A stretch of 5,096 bases of DNA from an uncultured Synergistia bacterium. GTDB taxonomy: Bacteria; Eremiobacterota; SpSt-956; JAKJGF01. Location of the stretch: contig CALARM010001121.1 of NCBI GenBank assembly GCA_937888925.1, forward strand, positions 1 through 5,096, written 5' to 3'. Of this stretch, positions 1 to 4,954 are shown one piece after another (the stretch's first letter is position 1; the number at the start of each line of letters is the position of its first letter). Below the pieces are notes generated by a model. That model saw only the letters and a list, made by a program, of their open reading frames with translations, ran no database searches and was not told where the DNA came from. Both the position numbers and the translations under genes were made by a program.

Positions 1-51
1 ACCCCCACTGGTTTTTGAGACCAGCGCGTCTACCTGTTCCGCCACTCCGGC
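1..51 (-). tRNA. tRNA-Leu (anticodon CAA), 5' part only
   Basis: Read on the minus strand from 51 down, this is the 5' half of a class II tRNA. The seven-base acceptor strand GCCGGAG is followed by TG, a D arm with GCG/CGC stem and an AGGTAGA-type loop, then an anticodon stem CTGGT/ACCAG at 24-20 and 12-8. The loop is CTCAAAA, which places the anticodon CAA at 17-15, reading the leucine codon UUG. The remaining bases run into what should be the long variable arm of a leucine tRNA, but the window ends there, so the T arm and 3' end cannot be checked. The identity is strong because the anticodon, stem pairing and leucine-type 5' sequence agree. Confidence 0.95.
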
Positions 52-64
52 TTTTGTGTAACAT

Positions 65-93
65 AGTATAGTCCATAGAGATATTTCTGTCAA
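65..93 (-). promoter_or_regulatory. sigma70-like promoter of the tRNA-Leu gene
   Basis: On the minus strand a perfect -35 TTGACA (93-88) is followed after exactly 17 bases by TATACT (70-65), five of six matches to the -10 consensus. Transcription would start near 58, leaving a leader of about seven bases before the tRNA 5' end at 51. This is a strong promoter, as expected for a stable RNA. Confidence 0.8.
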
Positions 94-112
94 GATAGTT
101 ATTAATTCATAA

Positions 113-141
113 TTGCAAAATGCTCTATCTTAATTTATAAT
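113..141 (+). promoter_or_regulatory. sigma70-like promoter of the kinase-receiver gene
   Basis: TTGCAA (113-118) and a perfect TATAAT (136-141) are separated by 17 bases. Transcription would begin near 148, giving a leader of about 73 bases that contains the heptamer repeats at 155-199. The -35 is four of six matches. The promoter is divergent from the tRNA promoter, and the two -35 boxes are only 19 bases apart, so binding at one could affect the other. Confidence 0.65.
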
Positions 142-154
142 ATGGAAATGGTAA

Positions 155-199
155 ATAGTGAGTCGTGAATAATAAAACTCGCCTGTCACACATTACGCA
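155..199 (+). repeat. degenerate GTGA heptamer repeats in the kinase leader
   Basis: Two adjacent heptamers on the plus strand, ATAGTGA (155-161) and GTCGTGA (162-168), are followed at 186-199 by two in the opposite orientation, TGTGTGA and TGCGTAA on the minus strand. They share the NNNGTGA pattern of the patches at 1669-1723 and 3476-3510. Ten bases, AATAGTGAGT at 154-163, recur exactly at 1668-1677. The patch lies wholly in the predicted 5' untranslated leader of the kinase gene. Confidence 0.55.
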
Positions 200-220
200 C
201 CACCAATCAAGGAGAATTCG

Positions 221-1672
221 ATGGATTTAATTTATTGTTCTGCATGCAAGAAATCGGAAAAAGCAGAACTGGATTTCTGCACTCACTGCGGTTCAGCCCT
301 TATAGAACTCAAGGAAGAAGGTCTTTTACATCCCCATACGATACTCAGAGAAAGATTTAAGATAACGGATCTGCTGAAAACAGGGGGAATGGGCAGAGTA
401 TATAAAGCTGAAGACGGGAATTTAAGCAGTATATGTGCCGTAAAAGAACTGGTTCTGGACGGATTTCAGGACGACGAAAAAAACTATATAATATCACAGT
501 TTAAGTCAGAAGCGGAAATGCTTGCAAAACTCCGTCATAAAAACCTTCCCTATGTTATAGATTATTTCAGTACAAATGGTAAATATTATATAGTCATGGA
601 TCATATAGAAGGTAAAGATCTGGAATCAATATCAAATGAAGCGGGAACTGACGGACTGGATATAGAGAAAGTTTTAGAGTGGGCAATTCAAATCTGTGAT
701 GTTCTGGAATATCTTCACAGTCAGACCCATCCCGTAGTATTCAGAGATTTGAAACCTTCCAATATTATGGTAAGAGATGCAGACAATCAGATAATGCTGG
801 TAGATTTCGGCCTTGCTGCCAGAGTAATTGATAAAGAATACAGCCATGAAAAAACGTCTGCAGGGACTGAAGGCTATGCCCCTCCCGAACAGTATGAAGG
901 TAAACATGATCCCAGAAGTGACATATATTCACTGGGAGCAACATTACATCACCTGATAACAGGTATTTCACCTATGGTACCCTTTAAATTTCAGACATTA
1001 AAAAAACTGAAACCGGAACTCCCGTCGAAACTGGATTTTATAATAATGAAAGCTGTAGAACATGATATTAACAGGAGATATCAATCTATTAATCACTTAA
1101 AAAAAGAACTTGTAAAATTAGAGGAGAGCATAAAAGCAACAAAATCAAGCCTGGTAAATAAAATAAAAGACAGTACGAGCAAATTGAGTAAAAAATTCAA
1201 AGATTCCATCGGTTTATCTTCAGATATGGACAGAGAAGAACATGACGAAAAAATAAAAGTTTTTCTTGTAGATGATGAAGACGGTATCAGATCACTCTTT
1301 AAAAACTTAATAGAAATAAATAAAGATATGGAGCTTACAGGCATAGCAGTAAACGGCCTGGATGCTCTGAGGAAATTATATCATACAGACGATTTCCCTG
1401 ATGTTATACTCATGGATATTATGATGCCTGAAATGGACGGAATAGAAACTACAAAAAAAATTCTTAAAATTTATCCGAAAGCAAGGATTGTAATGCTTAC
1501 TGTTTTATGTAATAAAACATCTGTCATAGAATCCTTTAAAGCAGGTGCAAAAGGATACATGATAAAATACAAAGTTGATGAAGTAATGGATGCCATAAGG
1601 GCGTCCGCAAAGGGTGAAACGCCTATAGAATCCTCTGTGGCAGGATTCTTGCTCCAGGAACTGGCGAAATAG
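221..1672 (+). CDS. zinc-ribbon Ser/Thr protein kinase fused to a C-terminal response-regulator receiver domain
   Basis: This is probably a cytoplasmic signalling kinase; no membrane segment is seen. Residues 6-23 carry CxxC-x10-CxxC (C6, C9, C20, C23), a zinc ribbon. Residues about 45-300 are a Hanks-type Ser/Thr kinase: GGMGRVY at 55-61, lysine K75, a likely helix-C glutamate E97, FRDLKPSN at 174-181 with catalytic D176, DFG at 195-197, APPE at 220-223, D234 and a late arginine R285. All key catalytic residues are present, but the His of the HRD motif is Phe. A charged, lysine-rich linker (about 300-343) leads to a receiver domain (345-470) with acidic pair D351/D352, phospho-acceptor D399 in LMDIMMP, T427 and K449. 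The tail resembles the NarL/LuxR receiver linker but stops before any DNA-binding domain. The ATG at 221 has AAGGAG at 209-214, six bases upstream. Substrates and the partner histidine kinase are unknown. Confidence 0.93.
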   Translation: MDLIYCSACKKSEKAELDFCTHCGSALIELKEEGLLHPHTILRERFKITDLLKTGGMGRVYKAEDGNLSSICAVKELVLDGFQDDEKNYIISQFKSEAEMLAKLRHKNLPYVIDYFSTNGKYYIVMDHIEGKDLESISNEAGTDGLDIEKVLEWAIQICDVLEYLHSQTHPVVFRDLKPSNIMVRDADNQIMLVDFGLAARVIDKEYSHEKTSAGTEGYAPPEQYEGKHDPRSDIYSLGATLHHLITGISPMVPFKFQTLKKLKPELPSKLDFIIMKAVEHDINRRYQSINHLKKELVKLEESIKATKSSLVNKIKDSTSKLSKKFKDSIGLSSDMDREEHDEKIKVFLVDDEDGIRSLFKNLIEINKDMELTGIAVNGLDALRKLYHTDDFPDVILMDIMMPEMDGIETTKKILKIYPKARIVMLTVLCNKTSVIESFKAGAKGYMIKYKVDEVMDAIRASAKGETPIESSVAGFLLQELAK

Positions 1673-1723
1673 TGAGTGTAAGTAATTCCCGTCCACGTCC
1701 ACTCACTATTCACTACTCACTTA
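1668..1723. repeat. GTGA heptamer patch and 11-bp inverted repeat between convergent genes
   Basis: AATAGTGAGTG (1668-1678) and CACTCACTATT (1700-1710) are perfect 11-bp inverted repeats around a 21-base loop. On the minus strand three heptamers run in series: TAAGTGA (1723-1717), GTAGTGA (1716-1710) and ATAGTGA (1709-1703). A hexamer GTCCAC is also doubled at 1691-1702. The kinase stop TAG (1670-1672) is followed at once by in-frame TGA, and both lie inside a heptamer. The pyruvate kinase stop TGA (1719-1717) lies inside another. The stem could act as a bidirectional terminator or RNA end-protecting hairpin, but there is no clear U tract, so this role is inference. Confidence 0.6.
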
Positions 1724-3450
1724 TATATAATTCCCCGTTTCACATCTATCTTTACGGAATCTCCTGAAGAAAATGACGTAAATACTCCCGGCACTCCCAC
1801 CAGAACAGGTATGTCTGACCTGGCAAGCAAACCTTCTTCATCGGGCGATAAATTTTCATCTGCCACTACAAGACCTGCCAGAGAAGGTAATTTTTCGAGA
1901 AGTTCCTGAGAATAACAGGGTACTGCCAGTATTGTCCCCTGTTCTACTTCTTTTAAATCTTTAAGGGTCTGCAAAATAAGGAGTTTACCTCCTTTTTCTT
2001 TACATTTTCCCAGACTCTTACCTCTTAAGAATATATGGCCAAGCACCTGTATTTGAAGAGTATTTGTACTGCCTGTACCTCCTATGGGATAACCGGCAGA
2101 AATCACTATAAGGTCACCGTCTTTTACAAGACCTGTGCTTACGGCGGCTTTTGCAGATTCTTTTATAAAACTGTCTGTATCGTTATAATTTCCTATAATT
2201 ACAGGGAAAACTCCCCAGGAAAGTTTTAACTGACGGGCAATTATTTCATCTTCTGTAAGGGCGATTACAGGGGCTCTCGGTCTGTAAAGAGAAATTTTTC
2301 TGGCACTTCTTCCCGATGAAGTGGACACAATAATAGCAGAAGCTTTCAGTTCTTCCGACATTTCACAGGCAGAACGGCTTATGACTTCAAGTATTCTCTT
2401 TTCAGGTGCTTCTTCTGTAAGGACTTTTTCGTAAGGTATGGCAGTTTCGGCAGTAGCCGCTATGAGAGCCATAGCCTTTACCGCTTCGACGGGATAGGCT
2501 CCTGAAGCAGTTTCACCTGAAAGCATAACTGCATCGGTGCCGTCGAGTATGGCATTTGCAACATCAGTTACCTCTGCATTGGTAGGGCGGGGATTTCTGA
2601 TCATAGAATCCATCATCTGAGTCGCAGTAATTACAGGTTTGCCTTTTTTTCTGCACAGAGAAATCATATTTTTTTGCTCCAGAGGAAGTTTTTCCACAGG
2701 TGTTTCAACACTCAGATCTCCCCTGGCTACCATCAATCCGTCAGTAATATCAATAATTTTAGACAGTTGTTTCAGAGCCTCTCCTTTTTCAATCTTCGCT
2801 ATAACAGGAGTGGCTTTGCCTGCTTTACGGATTATGTCTTTTATTTCCACTATATCGGAAGGCCTCTGAACAAAAGAAAGGGCAATCCAGTCCACATTCT
2901 GTTCCAGACCGAAGGCAAGATCTTCTTTATCTTTTTCAGTCAGTGCAGGGATCTTCAATTCAGTGCCGGGGAAATTCACTCCCTTTTTGGAACTCAGGGG
3001 GCCTCCTGTAATTACCCTGCATATAACTTCAGAACCTTCCACTTTTTCCACTACAAGCCTTAAAAGACCGTCATCTATGAAGATCTTTGTGCCAGGCTGA
3101 ACCTCTTTTGAAAGATTCGAATAGGATATATGGGCTTTCGTAGAAGTGCCTTCACATTCTTCACCTGTAAAAGTAAAAATTTCACCTGATTTGAGTATAA
3201 CACCGGCAGGAATAGAGCCCACCCTTATTTTAGGCCCGCAGAGATCCTGAAGAATCGCTACAGAACGGCCTGTTTCATGACAGAGTTCCCTTATCAGTTG
3301 AATAACTTTTTTATGATCGTCATAGGTTCCATGAGAGAAATTAAGTCTTGCAACATCCATGCCTGCAAGGATTATTTCTTTTAAGGTCTCTCTTTTATTA
3401 CTGGCAGGTCCTATAGTGCATACAATTTTAGTTTTTCTTAAAGTGTTCAT
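1717..3450 (-). CDS. pyk: pyruvate kinase with C-terminal PEP-utiliser-like extension
   Basis: It catalyses the last step of glycolysis, phosphoenolpyruvate plus ADP to pyruvate plus ATP, in the cytoplasm. The A-domain barrel starts with KTKIVCTIGPAS (6-17) and RLNFSHG (35-41). The small B domain lies at about 72-170. Catalytic residues follow: K219 and E221 in AKIEKG, D245 in ARGDL, T277 in ITATQMM, and SGETASG at 311-317. The allosteric C domain ends near 472. At 577 residues it exceeds the roughly 470 of short bacterial enzymes, because a C-terminal extension (about 485-577) like that of Bacillus-type enzymes is present. It lacks the usual TSH histidine motif. The motif DLCGPKIRV (69-77) has Lys where potassium-dependent enzymes have Glu. 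The ATG at 3450 has AAGG at 3465-3462, 11 bases upstream, a longish spacing. The gene stands alone and converges on the kinase gene. Confidence 0.97.
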   Translation of the reverse strand: MNTLRKTKIVCTIGPASNKRETLKEIILAGMDVARLNFSHGTYDDHKKVIQLIRELCHETGRSVAILQDLCGPKIRVGSIPAGVILKSGEIFTFTGEECEGTSTKAHISYSNLSKEVQPGTKIFIDDGLLRLVVEKVEGSEVICRVITGGPLSSKKGVNFPGTELKIPALTEKDKEDLAFGLEQNVDWIALSFVQRPSDIVEIKDIIRKAGKATPVIAKIEKGEALKQLSKIIDITDGLMVARGDLSVETPVEKLPLEQKNMISLCRKKGKPVITATQMMDSMIRNPRPTNAEVTDVANAILDGTDAVMLSGETASGAYPVEAVKAMALIAATAETAIPYEKVLTEEAPEKRILEVISRSACEMSEELKASAIIVSTSSGRSARKISLYRPRAPVIALTEDEIIARQLKLSWGVFPVIIGNYNDTDSFIKESAKAAVSTGLVKDGDLIVISAGYPIGGTGSTNTLQIQVLGHIFLRGKSLGKCKEKGGKLLILQTLKDLKEVEQGTILAVPCYSQELLEKLPSLAGLVVADENLSPDEEGLLARSDIPVLVGVPGVFTSFSSGDSVKIDVKRGIIYK

Positions 3451-3475
3451 TATGTGTTAAACCTTACTTTCTTTA

Positions 3476-3510
3476 ATCGTGATGCGTGACGCGTGACGCG
3501 TGACGCGAGG
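3476..3510 (+). repeat. tandem heptamer array (CGCGTGA type) in the pyruvate kinase leader
   Basis: Five consecutive heptamers are seen on the plus strand: ATCGTGA, TGCGTGA, CGCGTGA, CGCGTGA and a decayed CGCGAGG. The array is notably GC-rich against its AT-rich flanks. It shares the NNNGTGA phase with the patches at 155-199 and 1669-1723, though the variable three bases differ. It lies 26-60 bases before the pyruvate kinase start codon and would be transcribed as part of that gene's leader if the promoter at 3536-3563 is right. Confidence 0.8.
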
Positions 3511-3535
3511 GAAGAAACCGTTAAATTACTTATCT

Positions 3536-3563
3536 TTTATATAAATTCATTTTTTTTTCTTAA
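3536..3563 (-). promoter_or_regulatory. possible promoter of pyk
   Basis: On the minus strand TTAAGA (3563-3558; four of six matches to -35) and TATAAA (3541-3536; five of six matches to -10) are 16 bases apart. Transcription would start near 3530, about 80 bases before the ATG. The region is very AT-rich, so chance matches are likely and the call is tentative. Confidence 0.4.
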
Positions 3564-3590
3564 GAATCCTTCAGAAAAATAAATTTATAT
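3539..3590. other. AT-rich imperfect inverted repeat between the HEPN gene and pyk
   Basis: The outer arms ATATAAATT (3539-3547) and AATTTATAT (3582-3590) and the inner arms TTTTTCT (3554-3560) and AGAAAAA (3573-3579) can pair around a 12-base loop, leaving a six-base bulge on the left arm. It could be a weak terminator for the HEPN operon arriving from the right, or simply curved promoter DNA for pyk, since it overlaps the predicted -35 and -10. No G+C-rich stem is present. The rest of the spacer up to 3673 shows only a six-base G run (about 3620-3625) and no gene. Confidence 0.35.
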
Positions 3591-3673
3591 GATACAAATA
3601 AAGGAATGGTTTTAATTAAGGGGGGACAACAGGAGATTTCTATACAGGTAAGAATTCAGCAGTCATAGTAATT

Positions 3674-4072
3674 CTAAACAACATGCCTATCAATTAAAAA
3701 TTGAATTGTCTCTATAAATATCTTAACATCAGCTATTAACGGCAGAACATATTCTTCTTTCATTAAAACGAAGTCATCATAATCACTTTCCTGCCTGCAG
3801 TCAAAAAGTTTATTATACAACTTACCCATGTCTTTACTTACCAGTCCTTTTTTTACGAAGTGATTATTGAAAAAACTTCTTACCCCTGTATGCTTTGAAG
3901 ATGAAAGGTTGTCTGTTATTAACAGAGCACTTACTGAATAGAAACAGGAATAATAAAGACGATTTATACAGCTATTCCAATGACCGACTCCTGCCATCAT
4001 CTCTGCTTCTTCCAGGGTTTCATAAGCTCTGTTCATTTTATGAAGGATAATCTTCTTATCTTCATCTCTCAT
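3674..4072 (-). CDS. HEPN-domain protein, partner of the adjacent nucleotidyltransferase
   Basis: This 132-residue, mostly helical protein fits the HEPN family that accompanies minimal nucleotidyltransferases. Visible family features are an early helix with ALE-type acidic residues (YETLEEAEMM, 17-26), the HWNSCINRLYYSCFYSVSALL stretch starting at residue 31, a KH pair (60-61) before FFNNHFVKKG, and R93 followed by SDY (96-98). The canonical RX4-6H RNase motif of HEPN toxins is not seen in the expected last helices, so nuclease activity is uncertain. Its ATG overlaps the stop of the upstream nucleotidyltransferase gene as ATGA (4072-4069), and no strong Shine-Dalgarno site is visible, so translation is probably coupled. 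In related pairs the two proteins form a complex and can act as toxin and antitoxin. That role here is inference. Confidence 0.85.
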   Translation of the reverse strand: MRDEDKKIILHKMNRAYETLEEAEMMAGVGHWNSCINRLYYSCFYSVSALLITDNLSSSKHTGVRSFFNNHFVKKGLVSKDMGKLYNKLFDCRQESDYDDFVLMKEEYVLPLIADVKIFIETIQFLIDRHVV

Positions 4073-4380
4073 ATGTTTATAGCATCTTTTGTCACATTTT
4101 TATAAAAACTTGTAGCTTTATATAAAGTACTGTTCCATTCCTTGACATCTCTGATTATAGTAGTTATAATTTCACCTGAATCAAGTTCTATATCATAAAT
4201 AACATCTCTAATAGCTTCAGTTTTCTGAATATCAGGTTTTTCATTCAATAAAATCAAAAAATCCCAGTCCGAATCAATTTTATGATTATTTCTTGCCCGG
4301 GAACCATATAATATAATATGTGCATCAGGATCTATTTTTAAAATAGCTTCTTTAATTGTTTTTAGAAAATTCTCTGCCAT
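4069..4380 (-). CDS. minimal nucleotidyltransferase (MNT, pol-beta superfamily)
   Basis: This 103-residue protein has the nucleotidyltransferase signature: ILYGSRARN (23-31) with the GS pair at 26-27, then SDWDFLILL (37-45) holding two metal-binding aspartates, D38 and D40. The third acidic residue usual in the superfamily is not obvious in the later strand (SGEIITTIIRD, 68-78). E70 is the nearest candidate. It is the first gene of a two-gene operon with the HEPN protein, overlapping it by four bases. Known HEPN/MNT pairs include MntA/HepT, where the transferase modifies and silences its HEPN partner with AMP. This pair is a more distant subfamily, so that chemistry is only a possibility. The reading frame extends nine bases upstream to a TTG at 4389, but that codon abuts the ribosome site, so ATG at 4380 is preferred. 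Confidence 0.87.
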   Translation of the reverse strand: MAENFLKTIKEAILKIDPDAHIILYGSRARNNHKIDSDWDFLILLNEKPDIQKTEAIRDVIYDIELDSGEIITTIIRDVKEWNSTLYKATSFYKNVTKDAINI

Positions 4381-4389
4381 ATGAAACAA

Positions 4390-4394
4390 TCCTT
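4390..4394 (-). promoter_or_regulatory. Shine-Dalgarno site that decides the nucleotidyltransferase start
   Basis: AAGGA on the minus strand (4394-4390) is nine bases before ATG at 4380-4378. The alternative in-frame TTG at 4389-4387 directly touches this site and could not be used with it. The start is therefore the ATG. Confidence 0.75.
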
Positions 4395-4412
4395 AAATAG
4401 GAGTCTAAATAT

Positions 4413-4440
4413 ATTTTAAGATAAAAAAATAGAAAGTCAA
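4413..4440 (-). promoter_or_regulatory. promoter of the nucleotidyltransferase/HEPN operon
   Basis: On the minus strand TTGACT (4440-4435, five of six matches) and TAAAAT (4418-4413, five of six) are separated by 16 bases. Transcription would start near 4406, about 25 bases before the ATG and just ahead of the Shine-Dalgarno site. A run of seven C on the plus strand (4441-4447) borders the -35 box. Confidence 0.6.
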
Positions 4441-4493
4441 CCCCCCCGCTTTTAACCAGAATCCACCGCCTGATTTTTCTACAGTGATTTAGT

Positions 4494-4538
4494 CTGCAAA
4501 AAAAGTTTTTTTATAGCAAAAATTGAAATTTTTTGCAG
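4494..4538. other. inverted repeat with alternating A and T tracts upstream of the ankyrin frame
   Basis: CTGCAAAAAA (4494-4503) and TTTTTTGCAG (4529-4538) form a perfect 10-bp inverted repeat with a 25-base interval. Inside it tracts alternate: seven A (4498-4504), seven T (4506-4512), five A (4518-4522) and six T (4529-4534). A second small hairpin, GCAAAAA (4516-4522) with TTTTTGC (4530-4536), overlaps it. The segment could be bent DNA, an operator or a terminator-like structure. It sits where the normal start of the ankyrin gene would be expected. No clear promoter for that gene was found between 4441 and 4543. Confidence 0.5.
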
Positions 4539-4542
4539 GGAA

Positions 4543-4869
4543 TTGATTGAGAAAGACCCGGAGCTTGTAAATGTTAAAGATAATGATGGAAATACACTTT
4601 TACATGCTGCTGCTTCAGGAGGACTGAAAGACCTGGTAGAATTGATGCTCTCAAAAGGAGCAGATGTTAATGGTAAAGGTAGTTTTGGAGATACCCCTTT
4701 GCTCAAAGCAACTTCCCGTGGCCACAAAGATATAGCAGAGCTATTAATCTCAAAAGGAGCAGATGTTAATGCTAAAGATATTGTTGAAAAAACTCCATTA
4801 ACCAGAGCAAAGGAAAAGAAATTTACCGAAATAGTTGACCTTCTCCTTAAGAACGGAGCGAAGGAATAA
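4543..4869 (+). CDS. short ankyrin-repeat protein, N-terminus uncertain or lost
   Basis: Counted from the TTG at 4543, 108 residues hold two full ankyrin repeats and a capping one: DGNTLLHAAASGG...GADVN (15-43), GDTPLLKATSRGH...GADVN (49-76) and EKTPLTRAKEKK...LLLKNG (82-105). Ankyrin repeats bind other proteins. No enzyme domain is present and the partner is unknown. The first residues (LIEKDPELVN, starting one codon after 4540) look like the end of a preceding repeat, so an N-terminal helix seems missing. The frame stays open back to 4474 but contains no ATG or GTG start. The TTG at 4543 is only two bases after AGGGA, too close for a good Shine-Dalgarno site. An ATA at 4513 would read as a sensible start if it had been ATG. 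This is either a gene with an unusual start or a decaying remnant. The C-terminus looks natural. Confidence 0.7.
   Translation: MIEKDPELVNVKDNDGNTLLHAAASGGLKDLVELMLSKGADVNGKGSFGDTPLLKATSRGHKDIAELLISKGADVNAKDIVEKTPLTRAKEKKFTEIVDLLLKNGAKE
4649..4777 (+). repeat. near-identical 30-base direct repeat, 99 bases apart, within the ankyrin gene
   Basis: A 24-base stretch beginning TCTCAAAAGGAG at 4649-4672 recurs exactly at 4748-4771. The match continues to 30 bases with a single G/C difference (4673 versus 4772). The 99-base offset equals one 33-residue ankyrin unit and encodes ISKGADVN-type residues. The rest of the two units has diverged. Confidence 0.9.
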
Positions 4870-4954
4870 GCTATAAGTGGAAAATTTATAAATCTTTATC
4901 AGCTCAGTAATTCTTGAATAATCAGAAAATTATTAAAATACTGGAGGCAAAGCT

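Noticed and set aside
674..1713. Minus-strand open frames across the kinase gene, and one opposite the ankyrin gene at 4479-4727
   Set aside because: They are antisense to well-supported proteins, show no family features, and no promoter or Shine-Dalgarno site supports them.
2035..3063. Plus-strand open frames within the pyruvate kinase region
   Set aside because: They lie opposite a highly conserved gene, have no ribosome sites or recognisable domains, and are cysteine- and phenylalanine-rich as expected of antisense shadows.
3476..3510. Short heptamer tandem array as a CRISPR or iteron origin
   Set aside because: The units are seven bases with no spacers, and there is no replication protein or cas gene nearby. 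The same motif recurs at other gene borders, which fits a dispersed short tandem repeat.
3627..3660. AGGAG on the plus strand in the spacer right of pyk, suggesting a small gene
   Set aside because: No ATG, GTG or TTG follows at usable distance and no meaningful reading frame is present.
3865..3885. R65-x5-H71 in the HEPN protein as an RX4-6H RNase motif
   Set aside because: The spacing fits, but the stretch RSFFNNHFVKKG is the family's ordinary connecting segment, not the late helix where the catalytic motif of HEPN RNases lies. Treated as coincidence.
4381..4389. TTG at 4389 as the start of the nucleotidyltransferase
   Set aside because: It directly abuts the AAGGA Shine-Dalgarno site. 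ATG at 4380 has normal nine-base spacing.
4914..4939. TTGAAT...TAAAAT as a promoter for the signal-peptide frame
   Set aside because: The spacing is only 14 bases and the -10 box would touch the ribosome site at 4943, leaving almost no leader.
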